Below are positions 32,881 through 41,864 of a DNA stretch of 64,000 bases, in pieces. Below the pieces are notes generated by a model. That model ran no database searches, was not told the origin of the DNA, and worked only from the letters and a program-made list of their open reading frames with translations. Within the stretch, counting starts at the first letter, position 1; every line of letters starts with the position of its first letter. Made by a program: the position numbers and the translations under genes. Source of the stretch: Ga0077555 sp041397775 (GTDB taxonomy: Bacteria; Pseudomonadota; Alphaproteobacteria; Rhizobiales; Hyphomicrobiaceae); assembly GCA_041397775.1 (NCBI GenBank), contig JAWKWB010000006.1, positions 124,001-188,000 of the forward strand. The letters are read 5' to 3'.

Positions 32881-34398
32881 CTATGCGGCCCGGCGGCCGG
32901 CGGCCCGGCCATGACGGCGCACGAGGCCCATCGACTCCAGATCGCTCCAGGCCCGGCGGATCTGCTCGGCGGACGTGCGCTCGCCGCGCAGGATCATGGG
33001 AATCGTGCGCATCACGATCTGGATGTCCCGGCGCGCATCCGCGTTATGCACGTACCAGATGTCCAGCGCGGCCTTGTCCTCGGCAGAGATTTCGCGACCG
33101 CCGGCGACCTGCGCCCACCCCGTCAACCCGGGGCGCACGAGCAGGCGCGTCCAATAGGCTTCGGACTGGTCGCGCGGTAGCAGGGGCCGCGGCCCTACGA
33201 ACGACATCTCGCCACGCAGGATATTGACGAGCTGGGGCAGTTCGTCGAGGCGCGTCTTGCGCAGGAAATTGCCGACACGTGAGACGCGCTCGTCGTCAGC
33301 CAGCGACCGCCCGCTCGCATCGTGCTGCGCCGACATGGTGCGAAACTTGTAAAGCCGGAAGCCATGGCCCATTCGGCCCGGACGCAACTGCCAGAACACG
33401 ATCGGCGATCCGATGCTGGCGGCGACGCTCATCGCCACAAGCGCCATCACGGGGGCCAGGGCCACGAGCAGCATCAGGGCCAGAGAGAAGTCGAAGAGGC
33501 GCTTCAGGCCCCAGAAAGGGCGCGCGAGGATTTCAGTTCGCCGCGCCTCGGGGAGATCGAAGCTGACGCTGGGCTTCTGGACGACACGGCTATCGGTGCG
33601 CTGCTGCGCCTTCATGGCGAGCGACCTGAAGCCGAGATCGTCCACCAGGAAGCGAAGCTCGATGTCTGCAGCCCGCTCCAGATGCAGCAATTGCGCCCGC
33701 GCATCTTCCGACAATTGCTCGGCGGGCAAGCTCACGACGATACGATCGAGCCGGATCCCATGGACTTCCAGGTCGCGCACGATGCGATCGATCTCCTCGG
33801 GCGTTCCCAGGATCTCGACGTCGGACAGTAACCGCCCCGTCTGGCTGGAGGAGCGGCCGACGATGCCCGCGATACGGATCGTGCCGGCACCGAACTCCCG
33901 CACACCCTGCAGGTAGGCTTCGGCCAGCGGCGTCACGCCGACGACGAGGACATTGTCGACGGCATTGAGAACTTCGACGACAGGCTGGCGCTTCAGCGTC
34001 TTGCGCTTCTGGCGCATGGTGTGAACGACGCGGCAGGCAACGCGCACGGCGACGAGGAGGCTCGAGGCGACAAGCAATGCGAAGACCGGCAGAGAGCGCG
34101 GCACGCCCTCGAGCCTGTTGTAGGCAAAGGCGGCGGCGATCGAGCAGATGACGGTCGCCGACGTTGCGCCGACAATTCTGAGATAGTCGGGCAGACGGCT
34201 GAAGCGCCAGACACTCACGTCGAGACGAAATGCCAGAACCGACGCCAAGCCGAATACAGCGGTTGCGAGAAAGTAAGGACCCAGGTTGAATATACTGTAA
34301 TGCGGGGCGCTCTCGCTCTCCAACAATGTCGCGGTTGCAAGCGCCGACAGGAGCAAAAGACTTACATCAATAAAAATTAACACCATGCGCTTCTGCAT
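32881..34398 (-). CDS. Initiating sugar transferase, undecaprenyl-phosphate sugar phosphotransferase (WbaP-like)
   Basis: 505 aa. N-terminal region with four TM helices (about 5-115), a CoA-binding-like/DUF domain (about 150-275), a further TM (about 300-335) and the bacterial sugar transferase domain: KRLFDFSLA, YKFRTMS, RVGNFLRKTRLDELPQL with the Asp-Glu pair, GEMSFVGPRPLL and RPGLTGWAQV. It starts polymer synthesis by loading a sugar-1-phosphate onto undecaprenyl phosphate. It is the first membrane step of the locus, facing away from wecBC. Confidence 0.9.
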   Translation of the reverse strand: MQKRMVLIFIDVSLLLLSALATATLLESESAPHYSIFNLGPYFLATAVFGLASVLAFRLDVSVWRFSRLPDYLRIVGATSATVICSIAAAFAYNRLEGVPRSLPVFALLVASSLLVAVRVACRVVHTMRQKRKTLKRQPVVEVLNAVDNVLVVGVTPLAEAYLQGVREFGAGTIRIAGIVGRSSSQTGRLLSDVEILGTPEEIDRIVRDLEVHGIRLDRIVVSLPAEQLSEDARAQLLHLERAADIELRFLVDDLGFRSLAMKAQQRTDSRVVQKPSVSFDLPEARRTEILARPFWGLKRLFDFSLALMLLVALAPVMALVAMSVAASIGSPIVFWQLRPGRMGHGFRLYKFRTMSAQHDASGRSLADDERVSRVGNFLRKTRLDELPQLVNILRGEMSFVGPRPLLPRDQSEAYWTRLLVRPGLTGWAQVAGGREISAEDKAALDIWYVHNADARRDIQIVMRTIPMILRGERTSAEQIRRAWSDLESMGLVRRHGRAAGRRAA

Positions 34399-34512
34399 AC
34401 CGAGGCTCCCGCCGTTCAGCCCACGTCTTTCTAACTAATCTCGCCTGCGCCGCCAAGCGCCGTTCCGCACGACGATGCTATTTTTTCCGATTACGCGCGT
34501 CCCGCTACACCA

Positions 34513-36051
34513 TCACGGCTTTTCATTTTTGTTGCCGCGCCGCCACTCCGACGGAATTGAAGTGCTATTTTTCCATGACGTTGCAGCAACATCGGCTTGT
34601 TTTTCGACTTCAACTACCGGGTTTCGTCTTTTTGGCTTAACTCTGCTTTTACTGCGCGACGGGTCCTGGATCGCGGGTGCTGCCTCCGGGGTTGGCGGCG
34701 TCAGCAGGGCGCATAAAAACGCAAACAACGCAGCAAGCGTGCCAGTCCTCAGCGGGTAGTCGACCCACGAGTGCGCCAGCAACAGGAGAATTGCCAACAA
34801 AGCTGCAAACTGCAGATCGGCCATATTCTCCAATCCCCGTCGCTGCGCCGACAAGCCTCCCGAAATGTCGCGTGCGCGCGAGACCAACCATAGCGCAAAC
34901 ACGACCAGTGCGACTGGAGCAAACACGCCGACTTCCAGGAAGCTCTCCAAGAAATCGTTGTGCGCTCGATTTACATACGAGACGATAAGATCGTGATTCT
35001 TCTCTAACGAGGCGTAAACGCCGACAAAGGAGCCCATGCCGGTTCCAAATGGCATCGCCGAAAACGCTGCTTCCAACGTGTTCCAGAAGAGCGGGACTCG
35101 AAGATCCTGGAGGGGGTCGTCCTGAAAGCGCGTCAGGATACGGCCCAACCCGAACTGCAAGGCAAATACGATCGAGAAAACGACGATCCCCGTTGCGACC
35201 TGCCGGATCGGGCGCCGCCAGCCCGATGCGTCGCCACTGCGCACGTCATGCGGCGCTTGTGCGCCGACCGATCTCCATACCTTGTAGCCGATGCCGAGAA
35301 GGCCCAGGATCGTCAGCCCGACGCCGGCGCGCGAGCGGGCCATGGCCAGACCTGCGAGGCAGGCCAAGACGAGAGCGGATACGATCGCGAGCCAGACGAC
35401 GGCCGACGTGCGATTCCCATGCCTGGCCATCGCCCGGGCCGCACTGCCGGGAAGCCAGGCGCACGCCAGGACCAGCGTCACATAGAGCAACGCGGCGTAA
35501 TGGTTCCGGTTGGCGAACAACCCCACCGCCTCGGTCGGGTTCGTGACGGAAAACGGCCTGAGTGGACTTGCCGGCCCTTGGACGCCCTGCAACAGTCCCA
35601 GCAGCACCGAGAATCCGCCGAAGGCGAGAACCGCAATCGTCCAGCGTATGCGCTCAGTCGCCGTCAGGGATGCGACAACCAGAAAGACGGCGACGGGAAT
35701 GATGGCGGCACTGAGCCCTTCCCAGATCGACGCGCCGGCGTAGCCGGCCTGCGCCTGCACCATGGTGGGCAGCAGAAAGTCTCCGACACCCAGCAACGCT
35801 TCGGACGGCGGAACGGGAAACAGGGCGAGCATGGCGAGCTGGATCGCCGCAACCAGACCGACGACAGCAAGAAGTGCCGGAGCGATCCAAACGCCGGGCC
35901 TGCGCATCAAGCCGTTTGCCCGCGGCGAAACCAGCAGGCCGACAAGGAACGCGACGCCGATGAATTCTGAAATGACCAGCGATAGAAAACCAGATCGCGT
36001 TGCCCCCCCCAAGGCGAGCAACGCGACAAAACTCATCAGAACATAAGGCAC
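34513..36051 (-). CDS. O-antigen ligase / Wzy-like polymerase family membrane protein
   Basis: 512 aa with about ten TM helices. The RAHNDFLESFLEVG motif (about 368-381) is the conserved periplasmic loop sequence of O-antigen ligase/Wzy families, with the essential His. SRAGVGLT and FANRNHYA are further family-like loops. The C-terminus after about 460 is a charged tail. Beside Wza, Wzc and the sugar transferase it is more likely a Wzy-type polymerase than a ligase. The start is the first ATG of the frame; no better start is evident. Confidence 0.85.
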   Translation of the reverse strand: MPYVLMSFVALLALGGATRSGFLSLVISEFIGVAFLVGLLVSPRANGLMRRPGVWIAPALLAVVGLVAAIQLAMLALFPVPPSEALLGVGDFLLPTMVQAQAGYAGASIWEGLSAAIIPVAVFLVVASLTATERIRWTIAVLAFGGFSVLLGLLQGVQGPASPLRPFSVTNPTEAVGLFANRNHYAALLYVTLVLACAWLPGSAARAMARHGNRTSAVVWLAIVSALVLACLAGLAMARSRAGVGLTILGLLGIGYKVWRSVGAQAPHDVRSGDASGWRRPIRQVATGIVVFSIVFALQFGLGRILTRFQDDPLQDLRVPLFWNTLEAAFSAMPFGTGMGSFVGVYASLEKNHDLIVSYVNRAHNDFLESFLEVGVFAPVALVVFALWLVSRARDISGGLSAQRRGLENMADLQFAALLAILLLLAHSWVDYPLRTGTLAALFAFLCALLTPPTPEAAPAIQDPSRSKSRVKPKRRNPVVEVEKQADVAATSWKNSTSIPSEWRRGNKNEKP

Positions 36052-36110
36052 GGCAGCCTCGCCATCACCGGAGCCCGCGCCACCTCGGGCGCCACGATGA
36101 CCAGATCAGA

Positions 36111-36917
36111 TCACGGGCTGACCGGCACTGTGGGATTGAGCAATGGCACCTGCACGGTGATCCCCGAAGCTACATTCTTCTTCACTTGTTGCTGATTTTG
36201 CTGCTGATTCACAGCAACACCAACACCAGCAGCAGCTGCCACACCGCCTACAGCAAAAACACCACCCAATCCACCGAGGCCGCCCAATCCGAGGCCGCCC
36301 AATCCACCAATGCCAGCAGCAGCACCGCCAGCAGCAGCACCTGCGCCCGCGGCACCTGCGCCAGCGCCTGCACCGGCACCACCTGCACCAGCACCAGCAC
36401 CAGCACCCGCGCCGCCTGCGCCAGCACCCGCGCCACCACCAGCACCGCCTGTGCCAGCGCTGCCACCTGCACCTCCGAAGCCGCCGGTACCACCGAAGCC
36501 GCCGGCACCAGCGCCACCGCCGCCACTAGGTCCACCGACGCCGCTTGATGCCCAGCCCCCAGCACCACCGGCTCCCTGGGTCGGGATTTGCATGCCAAGG
36601 AACGAGGCTTTCGACGTATCCAAGGATCCGTCTTCGTTGCGGCTCAACTTCGAGCAGGGCGACTGGCTGCGAATGACGATCGCCTCACCTTCGCGCAGGG
36701 CCACCTTGCATTTCGCGTCGTAGATCACGACCGCCGCGCCGCCAGCGCCGACCATGACGCGATCAGAAGGAGACAATTCCTCCGCGCCGAGCGCTGGCTT
36801 GAACCCATCTCCACGATTGATCGAGACGTCACCCTGCACGCCTTCAATGCTCGCGGCCAGAGCGGGAATTCCAGAGAATGCAATGCCGACGGCGGCAAGA
36901 ATGATCTTCTGTCTCAT
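36111..36917 (-). CDS. FecR-like exported protein with Gly/Ala-rich repeat region
   Basis: 268 aa from ATG 36917 (GAGGGGACG upstream). Signal peptide about 1-21 (IPALAAS). Residues about 22-85 look like a FecR-type domain: VQGDVSINRGDGF, DRVMVGAGGAAVV and KCKVALREGEAI. Residues about 115-215 are almost entirely Gly and Ala in short repeats (GAGAGAGGAG), flexible and prone to slippage. The end has a hydrophobic patch (about 218-235) and VNQQQNQQQ. It lies 60 bp from the polymerase gene; a surface matrix or structural role is inference. Not recognised beyond the FecR-like part. Confidence 0.65.
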   Translation of the reverse strand: MRQKIILAAVGIAFSGIPALAASIEGVQGDVSINRGDGFKPALGAEELSPSDRVMVGAGGAAVVIYDAKCKVALREGEAIVIRSQSPCSKLSRNEDGSLDTSKASFLGMQIPTQGAGGAGGWASSGVGGPSGGGGAGAGGFGGTGGFGGAGGSAGTGGAGGGAGAGAGGAGAGAGAGAGGAGAGAGAGAAGAGAAAGGAAAGIGGLGGLGLGGLGGLGGVFAVGGVAAAAGVGVAVNQQQNQQQVKKNVASGITVQVPLLNPTVPVSP

Positions 36918-37305
36918 CAGACGTCCCCTCCGGGCGACCGCATGCGCCCACACGACACACACTCCGTGCCCAGGTTAGAGCACAGTCTATGTACGGGATT
37001 GGTTAACACCATGCTAAACTGCCGACAAGCAACAGTGATCTGATCATCAGGGTTCGATCTTCTTCTGTTGCAGATTTACGCCATCCGCCGATCCGGCAAC
37101 TGGACGATAATCGATTCGCGGCGATTTCAAGAGCGCAGTCTTCTTATCCGCAGGTTTGTCGATTGCAATGTCGCGTCGAAGATGCTTAACAGCGGCGCGT
37201 CTTACAGTGCAAAGATCGGCTGCTCTCGTGCCGGAGAAGACCGCATCCGATGCGGGCCTCGAGGGTGGCGACGGGGCGGCGGTGCGTTTACTCGGGGCGG
37301 CTCAG
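36918..37305. other. Divergent intergenic region inside the exopolysaccharide locus
   Basis: About 390 bp. AT-rich at 36970-37080, with an 11-nt dyad CTGATCATCAG (37038-37048). It should contain promoters for the FecR-like/polymerase genes (minus) and for the phosphatase-Wza-Wzc series (plus). The phosphatase frame is open from 37156 but the enzyme starts at 37306. Confidence 0.45.
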
Positions 37306-38151
37306 ATGATCGATCTGCACAGCCACATACTGTGGGGCATCGACGACGGCGCGAGAGATCTTGCGACGTCCCTCGAGATGGCCAGGAGGTTTGCCGACCA
37401 GGGCGTCACACACGTCGCCTGCACGCCGCACATTCTCCCGGGGCTCTATCAGAATACCGGCCCGCAGATCCGCGCTGCCGTCGCCGCACTGCAGACAGAA
37501 ATCATACAGGAAGGCATTCCTCTCACCCTGGTGGCCGGCGCCGACAATCACATCGTCCCGGGCTTTGCCGCAGGGCTGAGGGACGGTCGCCTGCTGACGC
37601 TGGACGATTCGAAATATGTCCTCGTCGAGCCACCGCATCACGTGGCGCCGGCCCGGATGGAAGACATGTTCTTCGAACTGTTGCTTGCAGGCTATATTCC
37701 TATTCTGACGCATCCCGAGCGATTGACCTGGATCGAGAAGCAATACGACAGGGTGCTCACTCTGGCTGCGCGCGGCGTGTGGATGCAGGTGACGTCGGGC
37801 TCTGTGCGCGGGGCCTTCGGGCGGCGTCCCAAATATTGGGCGGAGCGAATGCTCGGCGAGGGGCTCGTCCATATCCTGGCCTCCGACGCCCACAACACGA
37901 CCACGCGCCGGCCGGACTTGTGGGACGGCTTTCAAGCCGCCGAGAGATTGGTGGGCAAGGAAGAAGCTTGGCACTTGGTTGCCATCCGCCCATGGGGTAT
38001 TTTGAACAGACTAAATCCTACAGAGCAGCCGGCACTGCCGAGCGCCGCCGTGGGACGAGCGCAGAGCGGGGGACGGAATGCGCAGAGCGATAGCGTCGGC
38101 AACAGCCCTGGGGGCAATTTTGCTCAGCGGTTGCGGCGCTTCTTCGGTTGA
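37306..38151 (+). CDS. CpsB/CapC-type PHP tyrosine phosphatase
   Basis: 281 aa from ATG 37306, which begins the PHP motif IDLHSHILWGIDDGA. Further metal ligands are in CTPHILPG, ADNH, LTHPERLTW and SDAHNTT. This is the manganese-dependent PHP phosphatase (Wzb-unrelated) that dephosphorylates BY-kinases in exopolysaccharide synthesis. Its 3' end overlaps the Wza gene by 74 bp, and the last 40 residues after HLVAIRPWGIL are unlike the family and rich in Ser/Gly/Asn. Two genes downstream is its probable kinase partner. Confidence 0.85.
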   Translation: MIDLHSHILWGIDDGARDLATSLEMARRFADQGVTHVACTPHILPGLYQNTGPQIRAAVAALQTEIIQEGIPLTLVAGADNHIVPGFAAGLRDGRLLTLDDSKYVLVEPPHHVAPARMEDMFFELLLAGYIPILTHPERLTWIEKQYDRVLTLAARGVWMQVTSGSVRGAFGRRPKYWAERMLGEGLVHILASDAHNTTTRRPDLWDGFQAAERLVGKEEAWHLVAIRPWGILNRLNPTEQPALPSAAVGRAQSGGRNAQSDSVGNSPGGNFAQRLRRFFG

Positions 38152-38839
38152 ATTGGCCGATACGGGTTCGGAAAAAGTCGGCTCTGCCGCAATGCTCGCG
38201 AGTGCCTCCGGGGAACGCGGCGCGTGGACGACAGCGTCCGCGTCGAGGGGGGCGACTGATTCGCCGATGGTATCGGGTGCGCCGGTCAGCGCGGCCTACA
38301 AGATCGGCCCGCTCGACGTTCTGGAGATTACGGTCTTCAAAGTGCCCGAACTCTCGAAGACGGCACAGGTATCGGAGCGCGGCACGTTCAACTTCCCGCT
38401 CGTCGGCGAAATGGACGCTTCGGGAAAGACGCCCCGCGAGGTGGAGCAGAGCCTGGCGCGCGCCCTGGGCGCCAAATACCTCCAGAACCCGCAGGTCGGT
38501 GTCTTCGTCAAGGAATACAACAGCAAGCGCATTACGTTCGAAGGGCAGGTCAAGAAGCCCGGCGTCTATCCCATGCAGGGCGGCCTGACGCTGCTGCAGG
38601 CCTTGGCGACGGCGGGCGGGCTGGAAGCCGTCTCGGACGATACGGTCCTGATCCTGCGATCGGAGAACGGGCAGCGCTCGGCCGCCCGCTTCGAAGTCTC
38701 CGACATTCGTGACGGCAAGGCCCAGGACCCCCAGCTCAAACCGGGCGACGTGATCGTCGCCGGCAAGTCCTCCATCAAGGAAGGCTGGGGCAATTTCATC
38801 AAGTTGCTGCCGTTGGCGAGCGTCTTCGCCGTACTTTAA
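38078..38839 (+). CDS. Polysaccharide export lipoprotein, Wza/ExoF-like
   Basis: 253 aa. Lipoprotein signal with lipobox LLSGC (Cys19). Polysaccharide export domain about 72-155 (YKIGPLDVLEITVF, RGTFNFPLVGEM), then one SLBB domain about 157-205 (FEGQVKKPGVYPMQGGLTLLQALATAGGL). A short protein compared with full Wza (about 380 aa), so probably the smaller OPX type. The ATG lies within the phosphatase gene, 74 bp before its stop. Followed by Wzc. Confidence 0.88.
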   Translation: MRRAIASATALGAILLSGCGASSVELADTGSEKVGSAAMLASASGERGAWTTASASRGATDSPMVSGAPVSAAYKIGPLDVLEITVFKVPELSKTAQVSERGTFNFPLVGEMDASGKTPREVEQSLARALGAKYLQNPQVGVFVKEYNSKRITFEGQVKKPGVYPMQGGLTLLQALATAGGLEAVSDDTVLILRSENGQRSAARFEVSDIRDGKAQDPQLKPGDVIVAGKSSIKEGWGNFIKLLPLASVFAVL

Positions 38840-38885
38840 CGTCCCTGGCAGTTCGCCTGCCGACCGTCGACCGGGTTTTTTTCGA

Positions 38886-41210
38886 ATGCAAGAGCTACCA
38901 TCGAATTCAGGTCGTCGCCCAACCGGCAATGCAGCGCTGCCGGCACACGCAGGCCCCGATGCCCTGGCCATGAGTCGCGATGCTTTCGCATCGCAGGGCT
39001 ATGGCCAGCCCATGGCCGACGAGAGCATGAACGTCGCGGCGACCATCGCCGCCTACGTGCGGATGATCGTCAAGCGCCGGTGGCTGATCCTGAGCGTGCT
39101 GATCGGCTTCGTCACCATCGGCATTCTCAAGACGCTGATGACGACGCCCCTCTACCGGGGTGTCGTGCGCGTGCAGATCGACCGGGAATCGATCAAGATC
39201 GTCGACGGCGGCGTCTCGACCCCGGCCGAGACGTTCTCCACCGACTTCCTGCGTACCGAATTCGAGCTGCTCAAGAGCCGCAACATCGCCGAACGGGCCG
39301 TGTCGTCGCTGCAGCTGCAGGAGGACGAAGATTTCATGAACGCGCGCGGGGCGTCGCTGTTCGGGGTGATCGTCGACCTCTTCGGCGGCGCGTCGGACGA
39401 GGCGTCGTCTGCGGCCGCCCGGCAAGGTCGCGCCGTCGTCCGTGTCATGAAGCAGGTCAATGTCGCGCCGGTTCCCGGATCGCGGCTCGTCGACATCAGC
39501 TACACCGACCCAATTCCGGTCCGCGCGCAGAAGATCGCGAACGCCTATGCCGACGCCTACGTGGCGTCGCGGCTGGACAAGCGGTTCCAGGCGAACGCCT
39601 ATGCCAAGACGTTCCTCGAGGACCAGATCAAGCAGTTGAAGATCCGCCTCGAAGAATCCGAACGAGCACAACTCGGCTTTGCGGAAAAGGAGCGCATCGT
39701 CGAGGTCAACGAAAAGGCCAGCATCGCAGAGTCCGATCTTGCCGCCGCCCATGCCGCGTTGGGACAGCTCATTTCCGCCCGCGTCAAGAGCGAGCAGCTG
39801 TGGAGACAGGTCGATGCCGCCCGGGCCATCAACCTGCCGCAGCTTCTGACCAACAGCGTGATCGAGGGGCTGCGCGCGCGCCGCAATACACTCACCACCG
39901 AGTACGAGGAAAAGCTCCAGACGTACAAGCCGAGCTACCCGGACATGGTGCAGATCTCGAACAAGATCAAAGAGATCGACCGCCAGCTCGCCAACGAGGT
40001 GAAGACCATCCGCGCCTCGCTGAAGGCGTCCTACGAGTCGGCGCTGAACCAGGAAGTCGAGATGAAGGCGCGCATCGACGCGCTACGCAACGACGTGCTC
40101 GATCTTCAGAAAAAAGGAATTCAATACAATATCCTGAAGCGCGAAGTGGAGACCAATCGCAGCCTCTATAACAATCTGCTGCAGCGCTACAAGGAAGTCG
40201 ATATCGCCAGCGGAGCAGGCACCAACAACATCTTCATCGTCGACCGGGCAATCACACCCCAGGTGCCGTCGGAACCCAACCTGATGCGCGCGCTGGCCAT
40301 ATCCATCATGCTGGGGATCGTGGCAGGCCTGGGTCTGGCCTATGCGCTGGAACTCATGGACGACCGGGTGCGTGCGCCGGAGGATATCGAGCAGCTTTCG
40401 GGGCTGGCGACACTGGGCATCATCCCCCGGTCGGCTACGGACATGGACTTCCAGGAGCAGCTCAACGATCCAAGATCGGGGGTGGCGGAAGCCTATCGCA
40501 GCCTTGCAACGGCGCTGCAGTTCTCGACGGAAGCGGGCCTGCCACGCTCTCTTGCCGTGACGAGCACCGGGCCGGCAGAGGGCAAGTCCAGCACGGCCAT
40601 CGCCATCGCGCGGCACTTCGCGACGATGGGCATGAAGGTGCTGCTGATCGACGGCGACCTGCGCAAGCCGTCGCTGCATACCAAGCTCGGCGCGGACAAT
40701 GCGATGGGCCTGAGCAACTACCTGACCGGTGCGAGCACGCCCCCGGAAGTGATCCAGGACACGGCCTATCCGAACCTCGCGTTCATGGCTTCGGGCCCGC
40801 TGCCGCCAAACGCGGCCGATCTGCTCGGCGGCACGCGCATGTTCTCGCTGGTGAAGGTGGGCCTGGAGATCTTCGATCTCATCGTGGTCGATGCTCCGCC
40901 GATGCTCGGCCTTGCCGACGCCCAGCTGCTTTCGAGTGCGGTTTCGGCTTCGATCTTCGTCGTGGGCGCGGGCCAGCAGCGGCGCGGCATGATCCGCACG
41001 GCGCTCAGACGCCTGCAGCTCGGGCGCGTCCACCTGATCGGCTCCGTCCTGACCAAGTTCGATTCCAGCGCCGTCGGGTACGGCTACGGGTACGGTTATG
41101 GCTACGGATATGGGTACGGCGGCGCAGAGGCCTACCAATACGGCAACACGGTTTCCGACGGTGGCGGCGAGCGCGGGCGCAAGCAGCTGAACGGACAACG
41201 GGCGGCCTAG
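38886..41210 (+). CDS. Wzc-type polysaccharide copolymerase and tyrosine autokinase
   Basis: 774 aa. Two TM helices frame a long periplasmic coiled-coil Wzz region (TM about 66-84 and 475-495). The cytoplasmic BY-kinase follows: Walker A STGPAEGKSS (about 560-570), A' LLIDGDLRKPS (about 585-596), Walker B LIVVDAPPML (about 664-673). The tail VGYGYGYGYGYGYG (about 730-745) is a Tyr cluster, the normal site of autophosphorylation, here made of Tyr-Gly dipeptides from a GGNTAC repeat. It controls chain length and export with Wza; the CpsB-type phosphatase is two genes upstream. Confidence 0.92.
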   Translation: MQELPSNSGRRPTGNAALPAHAGPDALAMSRDAFASQGYGQPMADESMNVAATIAAYVRMIVKRRWLILSVLIGFVTIGILKTLMTTPLYRGVVRVQIDRESIKIVDGGVSTPAETFSTDFLRTEFELLKSRNIAERAVSSLQLQEDEDFMNARGASLFGVIVDLFGGASDEASSAAARQGRAVVRVMKQVNVAPVPGSRLVDISYTDPIPVRAQKIANAYADAYVASRLDKRFQANAYAKTFLEDQIKQLKIRLEESERAQLGFAEKERIVEVNEKASIAESDLAAAHAALGQLISARVKSEQLWRQVDAARAINLPQLLTNSVIEGLRARRNTLTTEYEEKLQTYKPSYPDMVQISNKIKEIDRQLANEVKTIRASLKASYESALNQEVEMKARIDALRNDVLDLQKKGIQYNILKREVETNRSLYNNLLQRYKEVDIASGAGTNNIFIVDRAITPQVPSEPNLMRALAISIMLGIVAGLGLAYALELMDDRVRAPEDIEQLSGLATLGIIPRSATDMDFQEQLNDPRSGVAEAYRSLATALQFSTEAGLPRSLAVTSTGPAEGKSSTAIAIARHFATMGMKVLLIDGDLRKPSLHTKLGADNAMGLSNYLTGASTPPEVIQDTAYPNLAFMASGPLPPNAADLLGGTRMFSLVKVGLEIFDLIVVDAPPMLGLADAQLLSSAVSASIFVVGAGQQRRGMIRTALRRLQLGRVHLIGSVLTKFDSSAVGYGYGYGYGYGYGYGGAEAYQYGNTVSDGGGERGRKQLNGQRAA

Positions 41211-41213
41211 GCG

Positions 41214-41864
41214 ATGCGGTTTCCAAAGGCCATGCAGCTTGCGCTTGCCTTGGCGGACATGCCGCAGATGGCACGCACGGCCCAGCGATTGCCTTTGCCC
41301 GAGGACGTCGATGCCCTTCTCGAAATCGCTTCGGGAGATGCGAAAATCATCGCCGAACTCGCCGCGTCCAGCGGCATCGAAGCCGAGCGCCTGCACGAGG
41401 CCGCGGGCTTTTTCGTCGAGCAGGTTCTCCTGAGCGACACATCGGACAGCTATCGCGTGCTCGGCGGCCGGCCGACAGCCACGACCGCCGAGTTGCGCCG
41501 GCACATGGCCCTGCTGATGCGGTGGCTGCATCCGGATATTTCGGAACACGTGAAGCCCGCGGGGGCTCTCGACCGGGGCCTGCTTGCGAACCGTGTCGCG
41601 CGGGCCTGGGACGACCTCAAGACGGAGGATCGCCGCGCGGCCTACGATGCCACGCTCGCCCAACGCGCCGCCCAGGAAGCCAGCCTGCGCGACAGTGCCG
41701 GCGGGCGGCCGCATGGCGCAGGCATGAGGATCAGCCCGATACATGCGGCGGGCATGCGGCGGCTCGACAGGCCCGCCGGGCCCGCGCCTGGGCGGGTCAA
41801 GAGCAAGCCTCACCCTTTGAGCCTGCTGCGTGACAAGCTGAGCGTTTGGCTGAGGCGAACATGA
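41214..41864 (+). CDS. J-domain-like protein of the exopolysaccharide locus
   Basis: 216 aa, no signal or TM. Residues about 78-148 form a divergent J domain: YRVLGGRPTAT, helix II ELRRHMALLMRWLHPDIS with the HPD tripeptide at 106-108, and helix III NRVARAWDDLKTEDRRAAYD. The N-terminal 70 residues are helical and the C-terminus is basic and Pro-rich. HPD suggests it stimulates a DnaK-type chaperone, perhaps on the Wzc complex; that is inference. It starts 3 bp after wzc and overlaps the next gene by 4 nt. Confidence 0.7.
   Translation: MRFPKAMQLALALADMPQMARTAQRLPLPEDVDALLEIASGDAKIIAELAASSGIEAERLHEAAGFFVEQVLLSDTSDSYRVLGGRPTATTAELRRHMALLMRWLHPDISEHVKPAGALDRGLLANRVARAWDDLKTEDRRAAYDATLAQRAAQEASLRDSAGGRPHGAGMRISPIHAAGMRRLDRPAGPAPGRVKSKPHPLSLLRDKLSVWLRRT

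Noticed and set aside
36310..36723. Pro/Ala-rich plus-strand frame opposite the Gly/Ala protein
   Set aside because: It mirrors the Gly/Ala repeat; the minus-strand gene has a signal peptide and FecR-like domain.
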